A DNA stretch of 64,000 nt from Flavobacterium sp. YJ01 (GTDB taxonomy: Bacteria; Bacteroidota; Bacteroidia; Flavobacteriales; Flavobacteriaceae): the NCBI RefSeq assembly GCF_029320955.1, contig NZ_CP119757.1, forward strand, positions 3,224,001 to 3,288,000. The letters run 5' to 3'. Each line of letters begins with the position of its first letter. The first letter of the stretch is position 1. This document shows positions 26,199 to 36,653 of this stretch, piece by piece. The position numbers were made by a program, and so were the translations under genes. The notes beneath the pieces are model-generated. The model ran no database searches, was not told the origin of the DNA, and saw nothing but the letters and a program-made list of their open reading frames with translations.

Positions 26199-26555
26199 TT
26201 ATTTCAGTAGGGAATTTTTGCTTAACTCAGCAGATACTTCTTCTGTCGAACGCATCAATAGCGCTAAATTGCTTCCTTCTTTAGAAAAAGCAACAATAAA
26301 ATTGGAACCGCTAATTTTGTTTCCAACTATAACGCCTTCGGCACTTTTAAGGTATAATTGTTTAAGAGAGCCTTTTTCTAAGTCAATTAAGAATTTTTCG
26401 CTCATAGATAAAATAGCTGCGCTCATGGCAGCAATGCTGTCTCCGTAGTCTAAATTTAAAGAAGTGATTAGCTTTCCTTTACCATTTAAAATTAAAGCAG
26501 CAGTTGATTTTGTGCTGACTAGAAAGTCATTGAGTGTAGTAGTAATTTCATTCAT
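26199..26555 (-). CDS. Roadblock/LC7-domain protein A (copy 1)
   Basis: A 118-residue protein with the Roadblock/LC7 pattern: a first helix (MNEITTTLNDFLVST), AALILNGKGKLITS, then LDYGDSIAAMSAAILSMSEKF and GSLKQLYLKSAEGVIVGNKI, ending NLALLMRST. In other phyla such proteins (MglB type) are co-factors of Ras-like GTPases. It is the first gene of the pair and matches the 106-residue product of 38062-38382 in length and in the AAM...IL.M and G.LKQ..IK...G motifs. The upstream gap of 182 bp separates it from a divergent small basic protein. Confidence 0.75.
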   Translation of the reverse strand: MNEITTTLNDFLVSTKSTAALILNGKGKLITSLNLDYGDSIAAMSAAILSMSEKFLIDLEKGSLKQLYLKSAEGVIVGNKISGSNFIVAFSKEGSNLALLMRSTEEVSAELSKNSLLK

Positions 26556-26737
26556 GATTTTGTAGGATTTTGGGAGAATTGTTAAATTCAGTTTGTTTTG
26601 GATTTATTTTTGAAAACTAAATATTGAATCAACCTAAACAAGTGTTAATTTTCGTAAACAAATATAAATTAAATTATGTATCATTGTAATACCAAATCAT
26701 TAATAATTTAAATTATTTACTGTAAAAAACTTACATT

Positions 26738-26956
26738 ATGGCTAAAGTACTGAAATTCAAAGAAGTAAACTCTGACGTAGAGCGTAGAATGAAAGATTTT
26801 GAAAAACTGCGCGTTAAGTTTAAAGCCGACGTTAAAAAGGGAGAAGCTAAAAAATTGGCTGCCGGAAAAGAAAGCAAAGGAATCTTCAAATCAATTTCTG
26901 ATTTTTTCTCCGACAGTCCAGCGAAAACTGCTGCGAAAGCTCCTGTGAAAAAATAA
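26738..26956 (+). CDS. Small basic protein (72 aa), unknown
   Basis: A 72-residue protein rich in Lys, with no Cys, signal or membrane helix. It begins MAKVLKFKEVNSDVERRMK, a probable helix with alternating charge, followed by an Ala/Lys segment and KGIFKSISDFFSDSPAK, an amphipathic tail. It is divergent from the Roadblock-like gene pair. A 47-residue gene stands in the same divergent position at the other Roadblock-like pair and ends with a related KKGFFKKIFS motif. It is followed by a strong terminator and then lspA. Function unknown; a peptide that binds a partner or the membrane is possible. Confidence 0.65.
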   Translation: MAKVLKFKEVNSDVERRMKDFEKLRVKFKADVKKGEAKKLAAGKESKGIFKSISDFFSDSPAKTAAKAPVKK

Positions 26957-27012
26957 ACTTATCTGGTTTGGATTAGCACTTAAACTTAAGTTTAGTTTAT
27001 TAGAAAACAATT

Positions 27013-27038
27013 AACGCTCCCTTAGGAGCGTTTTTTTT
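27013..27038 (+). terminator. Terminator after the 72-aa gene
   Basis: AACGCTCC / GGAGCGTT with a CTTA loop and a T run of eight. It lies 57 bp downstream of the stop codon. Confidence 0.85.
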
Positions 27039-27076
27039 GTTTAAATTGTTATTTTTGCCCATCAAAAAATTATAAA

Positions 27077-27676
27077 ATGTCATTACGAAAAGCGTATTTC
27101 CTTATATTCTTAGTTTTAATTGTGGATCAACTTTCTAAAATCTATGTCAAAACAAATTTTGTTCTTGGAGGTGAGTATCCCGTTTTTAGTTGGTTTAAGA
27201 TTCATTTCATAGAAAATGAAGGAATGGCTTGGGGAACAAAAATCCCTGGAGAATATGGAAAATTGATTTTGACTGTTTTTAGGATTTTTGCCGTATTCGG
27301 AATTGGATGGTGGCTTGCTGACTCTGTTAAAAAACGCCATTCAAATTATTTAATAGTAGCGATTGCTTTAATTTTTGCAGGTGCTGCAGGAAATATCATC
27401 GATTCTGTTTTCTACGGAGTTATTTTTGATGACAGCACTAATAATCTAGCAACAATTTTTTCTCCCGAACCTTACGGAACTTGGTTTCATGGTTTGGTTG
27501 TCGATATGTTCTATTTTCCTCTATGGGAAGGAGATCTTCCGACTTGGTTGCCAATTTTTGGAGGAAATCATTTTGCTTTTTTCAATGCTATTTTTAATGT
27601 TGCCGATGTAGCAATTTCTACTGGAGTTGGTATACTTTTGGTTTTCAATAAGAGAGCTTTTCCAAAACACGAATAA
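27077..27676 (+). CDS. lspA: Lipoprotein signal peptidase (signal peptidase II)
   Basis: A 199-residue membrane aspartyl protease that removes signal peptides from diacylglyceryl-prolipoproteins. The sequence starts LRKAYFLIFLVLIVDQLSKIYV, the usual first helix. The two catalytic Asp are in GNIIDSVFYG (first) and FNVADVAIS (second). Four helices are visible. It is longer than the ~165-residue E. coli protein because of an extra segment (VIFDDSTNNLATIFSPEPYG) between the two catalytic motifs, as is normal in Bacteroidota. It ends before a 20-bp perfect hairpin. Confidence 0.93.
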   Translation: MSLRKAYFLIFLVLIVDQLSKIYVKTNFVLGGEYPVFSWFKIHFIENEGMAWGTKIPGEYGKLILTVFRIFAVFGIGWWLADSVKKRHSNYLIVAIALIFAGAAGNIIDSVFYGVIFDDSTNNLATIFSPEPYGTWFHGLVVDMFYFPLWEGDLPTWLPIFGGNHFAFFNAIFNVADVAISTGVGILLVFNKRAFPKHE

Positions 27677-27698
27677 ATTTAAAAGTTTCAAAATTTTC

Positions 27699-27765
27699 AA
27701 AATTCCAAATTCCAATATTTGAGGCATTCGCAACAAAAAGATATTGGAATTTGGAATTTTTCATT
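27699..27765 (+). terminator. Hairpin terminator after lspA (TTCCAAATTCCAATAT family)
   Basis: AAAATTCCAAATTCCAATAT (27699-27718) and its exact complement (27741-27760) around a 22-bp loop, followed by TTTCATTTTT. The core AAATTCCAA word is shared with 9240-9330 and with 53694-53723. Confidence 0.8.
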
Positions 27766-27815
27766 TTTAGGGTTTAATATTTTATGTTATTTTTACGATA
27801 TAAAAAATCAAAACC

Positions 27816-30800
27816 ATGCAAAGTCCGTCTTTTTCTATTTATGATGCTTCTGCAGGATCAGGAAAGACGTATACATTGGTAAAAGAATATTTGAAAATTA
27901 TTCTTTCTTCTCCAAAAAATGATGCATACCGAAATATTTTAGCGATAACTTTTACCAACAAAGCGGTTCATGAAATGAAAAGCCGTATTGTTGGAAATTT
28001 GTCTGAATTTGCTAAAGACGAACCCTCTTCAAAAGCATATGATTTAATGGAAGATATTTCTCGTGATACGGGACTTTCGGTCATTAAAATCAAAACAAAA
28101 TCGCAACAGATTATAAAGCACTTAATTCATAATTATGCTGCTTTTGATATTTCTACTATTGATAAATTTACCCATAAAGTTATTCGTGCATTTGCACATG
28201 ACTTGAATCTTCCGATGACTTTTGAGGTTACTTTAGATACCGAAAATTTATTAGTCGAAGCCGTCGATGCCATAATTGCGCAAGCGGGAGAAGATGAAAC
28301 ATTGACTAAACTGCTCATCGATTTTACAATGGAAAAAACCGATGACGATAAAAGCTGGGATGTTTCAAGAGAAATTTTGGATACTGGAAGATTGATTTTG
28401 AATGAAAATAATCGAAATGAAATTCTTCATTTTCAAGATAAAACAATCGGAGAATTTGTTGAGATTAAGGCGAAAATGCAAGCGCTTTGTAAAGAATTAG
28501 AAAAGACAAATGAAGAACTTGCCGTTAAAGCAATTGAATTAATTGATAAAAACGGAATTGATTCTAAATCATTTTCTAGAGGAACTTTTCCGAATCATTT
28601 AGAAAGTATTCGTGGCGGAAAATTCAATCCAAAAAATAAAACTTTCCATGAGTTCGATGATATTGCGATTAACAAAACGGCAAAAGACCGCGCTTTAATT
28701 GAAAATATTATTCCAGAATTACTTCAAATCTTAAAAGAGGTTTATCAGAATTTTGAAAAAAGAGATTTTTATAAAGCCTTTCTGAAAAACATAACGCCGC
28801 TTTCTTTGTTGAATACGGTAAGCAATGAATTGGCTAAAATTCAATCTGAACAGAATGTATTGTCAATTTCAGAATTTAATGCCATAATTCATCGCGAAAT
28901 TCAGAATCAGCCGGCGCCATTCATTTATGAGCGTTTGGGAGAGCGTTATCGTAATTTTTTTATAGACGAATTTCAGGATACTTCAGAAATGCAATGGCAG
29001 AATTTGATTCCGCTAATCGACAATTCGCTTTCTGGTTTAGATGATTTTGGAAATAAAGGAACTTTGATGATTGTTGGCGATCCAAAACAATCTATTTATC
29101 GCTGGCGCGGAGGAAAAGCAGAGCAATTTATCGAATTAAGTAAAGATGTAAATCCATTTAATAATCCAGATAAACAGCTTAAACATCTAAATACCAATTA
29201 CCGAAGTTATAGTGGAGTTATTGAATTTAATAACGCTTTCTTTAAGCTTATTTCGGCAGAATTTTCAAATGAAGATTATAAAGATTTGTATGAAAATCAT
29301 AGTTTTCAAAATACCAATTCAAAAAAAGGCGGTTATGTAAATATTTCTTTTCTTCCTGTGGTCGATAAAAATGAATTTGGAGATGAAGATGAAGTTGTTG
29401 AGAAATCTGATTTATATGTTTTGGCAACTTTGAATACAATTCTTGAGGTTGTAAAACAAGGTTTCGAATATAAAGACATTGTAATTCTAACGCGAAAAAG
29501 AGATCAGGGAATTGCGATTGCTAATTATTTGACAGAACAAGGAATTCCGCTTTTATCGTCAGAAACCTTAATGATTCAAAATGCGGCAGAAGTCCGTTTT
29601 ATTGTTCATCTACTTCGTTATTTAAATAATAGTGCCAATTTAGAATCGAAAGCTAATTTTTTGCATTATTTGGCTTCAAATAAAGATTTGTCAATGCCGG
29701 TTCATGATTTTATAGCTTTAGGGATGAGTTATAAATTGGAAAAAGAATTTGAAAATTGGCTTTTAACTTTTGATGTTGCTTTTTCGTTTGAAGATGTTCG
29801 TAAAAAATCACTTTACGAAGCTGTTGAAATTATTATTTCTAAATTTATTCTTCCTTCTGAGGGAAATGCCTATGTGCAATTCTTTTTGGATATAGTTTTA
29901 GAAAGAGATATTCGGAATCAGGCAGGAGTTTCAGATTTCTTGTCTTTTTGGGATAAAAACGCAGAAAAATTTAGTATTCCGTCTCCCGAAGGAAATAATG
30001 CTGTTCGAATTATGACCATTCATAAATCAAAAGGATTAGAATTTCCTGTTGTAATTATGCCTTTTGCAGATGAAGATTATAATAGAAAACCAAAAGATAA
30101 GCTATGGCTCGATACAGAAGAAATTGATTTAGGGGTTCCGAAAGCATTGGTTGATAATAGTAGTGCGGTTGAGAGTTTTGGAGAAAGTGCATCGGCTGTT
30201 TTCAATTTGAAAAAACAAGAAGAGCTTTTAGATAATATTAATGTTTTGTATGTGGCGTTAACCCGTGCGGAAGAACAATTATATGTTATTTCTCAGTCTT
30301 TAAAAGCAAAAAATGACGGAGAATATCCAAATAATATGGCTTCTTTTTTTATTAAATTTTTAATTAATGAAGGAGTTTATGATGAAGAAAAATTGAATTA
30401 TGAATTTGGAAGTAAAACAAGGCTTTCTAAAGCTTCAAAGACTGTTGATCTTGTAAAATCAATTCCTGTTGTAAGGGAAGTTTTGAATCCTAAAAATATA
30501 AAAATAGCGCAGCGAGAGGCCTTAATGTGGGGAACGCATCAGCAAGAAGCGATTTCTTACGGAAATATTGTTCACGAGATTTTGGCTTTTGTAAAAGATA
30601 AATCAGATATTGATTTGGCGGTTACAAAGTCGCTAGAAAATGGTTTGATAACTTATGATCAAATTGATCAAGTATCGCAGACTTTAAGAGAAATTGTAAA
30701 TCATCCAGAGCTGGCAATTTGTTTTAATGGAGATGATACTGTTTTGAATGAGCAGACAATTGTTCAAAAAGAAGGAAGAATTTTAAAGCCAGATCGAGTT

Positions 30801-30974
30801 GTTTTCTTGGAAAATAAGGAAGCTTTTTTGCTGGATTATAAAACGGGAGCTGTAAATGCTAAATATCAGCAGCAAATTCAAGCATATCAAGATGCAATTG
30901 AAGATTTAGGGTACAAAGTGTTAAAAAAGGCTTTGGTGTATATAGGAGCGGAAATTGAAGTAGTAAATTTGTGA
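27816..30974 (+). CDS. AddA-like UvrD-type helicase/nuclease (exonuclease V beta-type)
   Basis: A 1052-residue protein. It has Walker A ASAGSGKTYTL (~10-20), the helicase motif TFTNKAVHEMK, the Walker B region FFIDEFQDTSEMQW, motif III GDPKQSIYRWRGG, motif V IMTIHKSKGLEFPVV and motif VI VLYVALTRAEEQLY. A PD-(D/E)XK nuclease site, FLLDYKTGAVN, is near the C-terminus (~1010). The order UvrD helicase plus C-terminal nuclease is that of AddA. The AddB-like partner starts 2.9 kb downstream, after kbl and ompA. Together they would resect double-strand breaks for RecA. Confidence 0.88.
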   Translation: MQSPSFSIYDASAGSGKTYTLVKEYLKIILSSPKNDAYRNILAITFTNKAVHEMKSRIVGNLSEFAKDEPSSKAYDLMEDISRDTGLSVIKIKTKSQQIIKHLIHNYAAFDISTIDKFTHKVIRAFAHDLNLPMTFEVTLDTENLLVEAVDAIIAQAGEDETLTKLLIDFTMEKTDDDKSWDVSREILDTGRLILNENNRNEILHFQDKTIGEFVEIKAKMQALCKELEKTNEELAVKAIELIDKNGIDSKSFSRGTFPNHLESIRGGKFNPKNKTFHEFDDIAINKTAKDRALIENIIPELLQILKEVYQNFEKRDFYKAFLKNITPLSLLNTVSNELAKIQSEQNVLSISEFNAIIHREIQNQPAPFIYERLGERYRNFFIDEFQDTSEMQWQNLIPLIDNSLSGLDDFGNKGTLMIVGDPKQSIYRWRGGKAEQFIELSKDVNPFNNPDKQLKHLNTNYRSYSGVIEFNNAFFKLISAEFSNEDYKDLYENHSFQNTNSKKGGYVNISFLPVVDKNEFGDEDEVVEKSDLYVLATLNTILEVVKQGFEYKDIVILTRKRDQGIAIANYLTEQGIPLLSSETLMIQNAAEVRFIVHLLRYLNNSANLESKANFLHYLASNKDLSMPVHDFIALGMSYKLEKEFENWLLTFDVAFSFEDVRKKSLYEAVEIIISKFILPSEGNAYVQFFLDIVLERDIRNQAGVSDFLSFWDKNAEKFSIPSPEGNNAVRIMTIHKSKGLEFPVVIMPFADEDYNRKPKDKLWLDTEEIDLGVPKALVDNSSAVESFGESASAVFNLKKQEELLDNINVLYVALTRAEEQLYVISQSLKAKNDGEYPNNMASFFIKFLINEGVYDEEKLNYEFGSKTRLSKASKTVDLVKSIPVVREVLNPKNIKIAQREALMWGTHQQEAISYGNIVHEILAFVKDKSDIDLAVTKSLENGLITYDQIDQVSQTLREIVNHPELAICFNGDDTVLNEQTIVQKEGRILKPDRVVFLENKEAFLLDYKTGAVNAKYQQQIQAYQDAIEDLGYKVLKKALVYIGAEIEVVNL

Positions 30975-31056
30975 AAAAATTAATCAGATGTTAAAGAAAT
31001 AACGAAGCTTAAGTATTGTTAACTTGTTAATTTTTAATGTTTTAAATAAATAAAAA

Positions 31057-32250
31057 ATGTACGGTAAAATAAAAGAACATCTGCAAAGTGAGCTGCAGAC
31101 AATCGAAGAAAATGGAATTTTTAAAAAGGAGAGAATTATTACTTCTCCTCAAGGAGCAGAAATCACTATTTCGACTGGAGAAAAGGTTTTAAATTTTTGT
31201 GCTAATAATTATTTAGGGCTTTCTTCTCATCCAGAAGTGGTTCAAGCGGCTAAAGATGCATTAGATACACATGGTTTTGGAATGTCGTCGGTGCGTTTTA
31301 TTTGCGGAACTCAAGATATTCATAAAACTTTAGAAAAAAAGATTGCTGATTTTTATGGTACAGAAGATACTATATTGTACGCGGCAGCCTTTGATGCAAA
31401 CGGAGGAGTATTTGAGCCTTTGTTAGGTGAAAATGATGCTATTATTTCAGACAGTTTAAACCACGCTTCTATTATTGATGGAGTTCGTCTTTGTAAGGCA
31501 GCAAGATATCGTTATGAAAATAATAATATGGAAGATTTGGAACAGCAATTAATTAAGGCAAATGAGTCTGGTGCTCGTTTTAAATTGATTGTTACAGACG
31601 GTGTTTTTTCTATGGATGGTCTTGTGGCGCCACTAGATAAAATCTGTGATCTAGCTGATAAATACGACGCACTTGTTATGGTTGATGAATGCCATGCAGC
31701 AGGTTTTATTGGTGCGACAGGAAAAGGTACTCTTGAGGCAAAAGGAGTAATGGGAAGAGTTGATATTATTACAGGAACTCTTGGTAAAGCTTTAGGTGGA
31801 GCTATGGGTGGATATACAACTGCAAAAAAAGAAATAATAGAATTATTACGTCAAAGATCGAGACCTTATTTGTTTTCGAATTCTTTAGCGCCTGCTATTG
31901 TGGGTGCATCAATAAAAGTGTTTGAATTGCTTGAAAAAGATACAGCGCTTCGTGATAAATTGGAATGGAATACCAATTATTTTAAAGAAGGTATGAAAAA
32001 AGCAGGATTTGATATTATTGATGGAGATTCTGCAATCGTTCCTGTTATGTTATATGATGCAAAATTGTCACAAACTATGGCAAATGAATTGTTAAAACAA
32101 GGAATTTATGTTATTGGGTTTTTCTTTCCAGTAGTGCCAAAAGATAAGGCCAGAATACGTGTACAGCTATCTGCAGCGCATGAAAAAGAACATTTAGACA
32201 AAGCGATAAATGCTTTCACAGTTGTCGGTAAAATGTTAAAAGTTATATAA
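31057..32250 (+). CDS. kbl: Glycine C-acetyltransferase (2-amino-3-ketobutyrate CoA ligase)
   Basis: A 397-residue alpha-oxoamine synthase with PLP. The PLP Lys is in [14 protein letters not shown] (residue ~245). Supporting motifs are [14 protein letters not shown] near the N-terminus, [16 protein letters not shown] and [16 protein letters not shown], typical of Kbl rather than BioF. It makes or splits 2-amino-3-oxobutyrate, in threonine breakdown to glycine and acetyl-CoA. The usual partner, threonine dehydrogenase, is not next to it. Its gene lies between the two add-like genes and is not obviously related to them. Confidence 0.93.
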   Translation: MYGKIKEHLQSELQTIEENGIFKKERIITSPQGAEITISTGEKVLNFCANNYLGLSSHPEVVQAAKDALDTHGFGMSSVRFICGTQDIHKTLEKKIADFYGTEDTILYAAAFDANGGVFEPLLGENDAIISDSLNHASIIDGVRLCKAARYRYENNNMEDLEQQLIKANESGARFKLIVTDGVFSMDGLVAPLDKICDLADKYDALVMVDECHAAGFIGATGKGTLEAKGVMGRVDIITGTLGKALGGAMGGYTTAKKEIIELLRQRSRPYLFSNSLAPAIVGASIKVFELLEKDTALRDKLEWNTNYFKEGMKKAGFDIIDGDSAIVPVMLYDAKLSQTMANELLKQGIYVIGFFFPVVPKDKARIRVQLSAAHEKEHLDKAINAFTVVGKMLKVI

Positions 32251-32295
32251 TTACCACTTTGGTCAAATTTTTGTAGGTTTTTTTTAACATTTCAT

Positions 32296-32326
32296 TTTGT
32301 ATTTAAAAAATTTGGTGTTACTTTTG
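32296..32326 (+). promoter_or_regulatory. Strong promoter of the OmpA gene
   Basis: TTTG at 32296-32299, a 19-bp spacer and TACTTTTG at 32319-32326 match the Bacteroidota promoter consensus well. The ATG follows 37 bp later. A strong promoter is expected for an abundant porin-like protein. Confidence 0.75.
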
Positions 32327-32363
32327 CTTGTAATTAACTAAATTGTAATTAAAAAAATTAAGT

Positions 32364-33827
32364 ATGAAACATCTTAACAAACTTTTAGTTGCTGTATTGA
32401 TGGCGATGGGTTTAAATGCTCACGCGCAAGATAGTAACAATCCATGGGCGATCTCTTTCGGGGTTAATGCTGTGGATACTAGAACAAGTTCTGGAGCGGG
32501 TAGTGGATTTTTTGATCAGCACTTCTCTCAGCCATTCGCAGTAAAAGACAACTGGAATATTCTTCCTTCTCTATCTTACATTGGTGTAAATAGATATGTA
32601 GGTAGCGGTTTCTCTGTTGGTTTACAAGGATCTGTAAACAAAATAGATAAATTCGTTTCTTTTTCTCCAACAGCTCCAGGGCACGATTCAAGAGGTAATG
32701 TTGTAACAAATCCTGGAGACTTAATGTACTATGGGATTGATGCTACTATCAAATACAGCTTCCAAGAATTAATCAAATCTAAAGTGATTGATCCTTCGTT
32801 ATCTGTTGGTGGAGGTTACACTTTCTTTGGAGATAGCAGCTACGGAACTGTTAACCCAGGTGCTGGTTTAACTTTCTGGTTTACTGATGCTATTGGTCTT
32901 GAGTTAGCTACAAGATACAAATGGGCTGTTAGCGGAGATAGAGTTGATGCTTCTGGAACTCCAGATGCTCCATCTCACTTCCAACACACTGCAGGTTTAG
33001 TTTTCAAATTCGGAGGTAAAGATACTGACGGAGACGGAATCTATGACAAAGACGATGCTTGTCCAGATGTTGCTGGTTTAAAACAATTCAACGGATGTCC
33101 TGATACTGACGGTGACGGAATCGTTGACGCTTCTGACGCTTGTCCAGATGTATTTGGTTTAGCTGCATTAAACGGATGTCCTGATACTGACGGAGACGGA
33201 ATTGCTGATAAAGATGATGCTTGTCCAGATGTTGCTGGTTTAGCTGCTTTAAAAGGTTGTCCTGATACTGACGGTGACGGAATCGCTGATAAAGATGACA
33301 AATGTCCTACAGTTGCTGGTCCTAAAGAAAACGGTGGTTGCCCATTCTTAGACGCTGATAAAGACGGTGTTGCTGATAAAGATGATGACTGTCCTACAGT
33401 TCCAGGTCCTGCAAGCAACAGAGGATGTCCAGAAGTTACTTCTGCTGCATTAGAAGATCTTAAAGTTCAAGCTAGAGCAATCTACTTCAACTCAGGAAAA
33501 GCTACTTTCAAAACTGGTGACAAAGAAACTCCAGCTAGATTAGATGCTATTAAAGAAATCCTTAAAAACTATCCAAACGCGAAATTCTCTATCGAAGGAC
33601 ACACAGATAGTACAGGTTCTGCTAAAATCAACCAAAAACTTTCTGAAGATAGAGCGAAAGCTGTATTAGATGCTTTAGTTCAAAGAGGTGTTAACCCAGA
33701 GAACTTAGAAGCTAAAGGATTTGGAGCTAGCCAACCAGTTGCAAGTAACAAAACTGCTGCAGGTAAAGCACAAAACAGAAGAACTGAAATTAGACACATT
33801 GGTTCTAAATACCAAGGAAAACTATAA
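32364..33827 (+). CDS. OmpA-family protein with thrombospondin type-3 repeats
   Basis: A 487-residue protein: signal peptide [21 protein letters not shown], an N-terminal beta-barrel of ~200 residues, then five calcium-binding-type repeats ([19 protein letters not shown] and variants, ~215-350), and a C-terminal OmpA domain that binds peptidoglycan ([11 protein letters not shown] ... [22 protein letters not shown] ... [22 protein letters not shown]). This is the OprF-like arrangement and gives an outer-membrane protein anchored to the cell wall. The repeats carry near-identical DNA words, so assembly here should be checked for slippage. It has its own promoter and terminator. Confidence 0.95.
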   Translation: MKHLNKLLVAVLMAMGLNAHAQDSNNPWAISFGVNAVDTRTSSGAGSGFFDQHFSQPFAVKDNWNILPSLSYIGVNRYVGSGFSVGLQGSVNKIDKFVSFSPTAPGHDSRGNVVTNPGDLMYYGIDATIKYSFQELIKSKVIDPSLSVGGGYTFFGDSSYGTVNPGAGLTFWFTDAIGLELATRYKWAVSGDRVDASGTPDAPSHFQHTAGLVFKFGGKDTDGDGIYDKDDACPDVAGLKQFNGCPDTDGDGIVDASDACPDVFGLAALNGCPDTDGDGIADKDDACPDVAGLAALKGCPDTDGDGIADKDDKCPTVAGPKENGGCPFLDADKDGVADKDDDCPTVPGPASNRGCPEVTSAALEDLKVQARAIYFNSGKATFKTGDKETPARLDAIKEILKNYPNAKFSIEGHTDSTGSAKINQKLSEDRAKAVLDALVQRGVNPENLEAKGFGASQPVASNKTAAGKAQNRRTEIRHIGSKYQGKL

Positions 33828-33848
33828 TTTAGTTTCTAAATAAATATG

Positions 33849-33880
33849 AAAAGCCATTCTTAATTGAATGGCTTTTTTTA
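33849..33880 (+). terminator. Terminator after the OmpA gene
   Basis: AAAAGCCATTC / GAATGGCTTTT with a TTAATT loop and a T run. The next gene's ATG is at 33891. Confidence 0.88.
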
Positions 33881-33890
33881 TTTTTATACT

Positions 33891-36653
33891 ATGATAAATG
33901 ATTCTTTTCTTCAAAAACTAGCTGGTGTTGTAATTCAGGATTATGCAGATAAGCTTTCTGAAATAACCATAATTCTTCCGAATAAAAGAGCGAAAGTTTT
34001 TTTGATTGAAGCGCTTAAAAAAGAGATTAATAAAACTATTATTGCTCCAGAAATTACAAGTATTGAAGATTTCGTACAAGATGTTGCGTCAATTCGATCT
34101 ATTGATTCGATTGAATTGCTGTTTGAATTTTATGAAGTTTATTTATCAATTACAGAAAAAAAGAATCAGCAATCTTTTGAGTTATTTGCAAATTGGGCAA
34201 AAACACTTTTGCAGGATTTTAACGAAATTGATCGCTATCTTTTAGATCCTTCTCACGTATTGTCTTATCTTAAAGATATTGAGGATATAAAAAAATGGGG
34301 CTTAGAAGTAGATCAGAAAACCAAACTTCTAGAAAATTATATTGATTTTTGGAAATTACTTCCTCTTTATTACGATTCGTTTTACAATCATTTATTGTTT
34401 AAATCGATAGGTTACCAAGGATTAATTTACAGAGAAGCGGTTAATAATTTAAATCATTTTTCGAATACAATTGGTAATCGAATTTTTGTTTTTGCAGGAT
34501 TTAATGCCTTAAATGCCGCAGAGGAAAAAATAGTGCAGCATTTATTGGCTTTAGATCAAGCAAAAATTTATTGGGATGCAGATCGCGCATTTTTAAACGA
34601 TCCTTATCATGATGCAGGACTTTTTTTAAGACGTTTTAAGGAAAGTTGGAAATACTATAAAACAAATGTTTTTGATTGGATTGTAGATGATTTTTCGCAG
34701 TCAAAAAACATTCAGATTATCGGAACTCCAAAAACAATCGGACAGGCAAAACTGGCGGGAAGTATTATTGAAAATTTAATTGATCAAAACCCCAATGCAT
34801 CTTTAGATAAAGTCGCGGTTGTGCTTGGTGAAGAGAATTTATTGGTTCCGGTTTTATATTCATTACCTTCTTCTGTTGGAGCTTTAAATATTACAATGGG
34901 ATATTCAGGAAAGAATAATCCATCGCAGATTTTTGTTGCTAAATTGTTTAAAATGCATACTAATGCGCTTTCGCGAAAGGGTACGAATTATGTTTTTTAT
35001 TACAAAGATGTGCTTGATATTTTAACGCATCCATTGGTTGAGCCGTATGCTCATGCTGAAAAATTAGTGAAAATTATTAAAGAGAATAATTACACTTTTA
35101 TTACTCACCAGAAAATTCTAGAACTTCATCCGGATTATTCTTCATTTTTTAATTTATTGTTTGAAAAATGGGAGAGTGGCTCTGTTGCTGTTTTGAAGAA
35201 TATTTCTTCTCTATTAATTCTGATTAAGCAACATTTCAATAATGATAACGAAGAAGAAAAAATAGCAAAAGCATTTGTTTATGGCGTTTTTAAAGTGATT
35301 AATAAGCTTATAAATTATTATTCGAAACATAATCATATTGATAATATTGATACGCTTCATGCTATTTACAAGCAGATTATTGATTTGGCGGAAGTTTCTT
35401 TCGAAGGAGAGCCATTGCGAGGTTTGCAGATTATGGGAGTTTTAGAAAGTCGAGTTCTTGATTTTGAAACGGTTATTATAACTTCTATGAATGAAGGTAA
35501 GTTTCCTGCTGGTAAATCGCAAAATTCTTTTATTCCGTATGATGTGAAGAAAGAATTAGGGCTTCCGACTTTTAAAGAAAAAGATGCAATTTATACCTAT
35601 CATTTTTATCATTTACTGCAAAGGGCAAAAAATATTTATTTGATTTATAACACAGAAAATGATGGATTAGATGCTGGTGAGAGGAGCCGTTTTGTAACAC
35701 AATTGGAAGTAGAGAAAAAATCGAATCATAATATTAGTTTTGATATTTACAATCCAATGCTGCCAAATACAGCTAATGAACCTATTTCTGTAGAGAAATC
35801 TGAAGCGGTAATGGAACGTTTAAAGGAAATTGCCGAAGTTGGTTTTTCTCCTTCTGCTTTGACTTCTTACATTAGAAATCCGATTGAGTTTTATTTTCAA
35901 AAAATATTAAGAATTCGCGAAGTTGAGGAAGTGGAAGAAAATATCGCTTTAAATACTTTAGGAACTATTATTCATGAAACTTTAAAGGCTTTGTACGAAC
36001 CGTTCATCGGTAAATTTATTTCCGAAAATGATATTCTGAATTGTTTTAAACTCTTAGATGATGAAGTGTTGAAGCAATTTAAATTGGTTTACAAAGAAGG
36101 TGAAATCAAGAAAGGAAGAAATCTTTTGGCTTTTGAAGTTGCAAAACGGAATATCTCGAATTTTTTAAGAATGGAGCTCGAGTCGATAAAAAATGATGAA
36201 GCGATTAAAATTATTGCTTTAGAGCAAACGTTTCAGAGAGAATTTGTTCATCCTAAATTGCCTTTTCCAATTTTAATTAAAGGAAATGTCGACCGTATAG
36301 AGCAGCGCGACGGTAAAATAAGAATTATCGATTATAAGACAGGAAAAGTGGAGAAATCGAATGTTGTATTGAAAACATGGAATGGTTTGACACAAGAGCT
36401 TAAAAATGATAAAATTATTCAGGTTTTAGCGTATGCTTTTATGTTTGAAAAAGAAGCTGGCAATTATCCGATCGAAGTTGGAATTATTTCTTTTAAAAAT
36501 TTAAAATCAGGTTTTTTACCTTTTGGTTTTAAGCCAGAAAAAGATTTAGATAGTATTGTAACATCAGAAATATTGGCTTCTTATTTGGAGGAAATTGCTA
36601 ATTTGTTAAGCGAAATCTTTGATGTTAATATGCCTTTTGAGGAAAAAATGTAA
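33891..36653 (+). CDS. AddB-like PD-(D/E)XK nuclease protein
   Basis: About 920 residues; the ATG at 33891 is chosen over an in-frame upstream start that would lie in the terminator. An inactivated-helicase-like front part (ITIILPNKRAKVFLIEAL) and a middle part (GLQIMGVLESRVLDFETVIITSMNEGKFP), typical of AddB-like proteins, are followed by a C-terminal nuclease with FSPSALTSYIRNPIEFYFQKIL and the active site IRIIDYKTGKVEKS (~820). No four-cysteine iron-sulfur cluster is visible. It is likely the partner of the AddA-like protein at 27816-30974. Its end overlaps the next gene by 32 bp. Confidence 0.82.
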   Translation: MINDSFLQKLAGVVIQDYADKLSEITIILPNKRAKVFLIEALKKEINKTIIAPEITSIEDFVQDVASIRSIDSIELLFEFYEVYLSITEKKNQQSFELFANWAKTLLQDFNEIDRYLLDPSHVLSYLKDIEDIKKWGLEVDQKTKLLENYIDFWKLLPLYYDSFYNHLLFKSIGYQGLIYREAVNNLNHFSNTIGNRIFVFAGFNALNAAEEKIVQHLLALDQAKIYWDADRAFLNDPYHDAGLFLRRFKESWKYYKTNVFDWIVDDFSQSKNIQIIGTPKTIGQAKLAGSIIENLIDQNPNASLDKVAVVLGEENLLVPVLYSLPSSVGALNITMGYSGKNNPSQIFVAKLFKMHTNALSRKGTNYVFYYKDVLDILTHPLVEPYAHAEKLVKIIKENNYTFITHQKILELHPDYSSFFNLLFEKWESGSVAVLKNISSLLILIKQHFNNDNEEEKIAKAFVYGVFKVINKLINYYSKHNHIDNIDTLHAIYKQIIDLAEVSFEGEPLRGLQIMGVLESRVLDFETVIITSMNEGKFPAGKSQNSFIPYDVKKELGLPTFKEKDAIYTYHFYHLLQRAKNIYLIYNTENDGLDAGERSRFVTQLEVEKKSNHNISFDIYNPMLPNTANEPISVEKSEAVMERLKEIAEVGFSPSALTSYIRNPIEFYFQKILRIREVEEVEENIALNTLGTIIHETLKALYEPFIGKFISENDILNCFKLLDDEVLKQFKLVYKEGEIKKGRNLLAFEVAKRNISNFLRMELESIKNDEAIKIIALEQTFQREFVHPKLPFPILIKGNVDRIEQRDGKIRIIDYKTGKVEKSNVVLKTWNGLTQELKNDKIIQVLAYAFMFEKEAGNYPIEVGIISFKNLKSGFLPFGFKPEKDLDSIVTSEILASYLEEIANLLSEIFDVNMPFEEKM

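Noticed and set aside
33041..33418. Minus-strand repetitive frame of 125 codons opposite the OmpA repeats
   Set aside because: It is the complement of the calcium-binding-type repeats; repetition of DTDGDG codons keeps the antisense frame open.
32997..33430. OmpA repeats considered as a CRISPR-like or tandem DNA array
   Set aside because: The periodicity is explained by thrombospondin type-3 protein repeats in frame; the units have no invariant repeat and spacer pattern.
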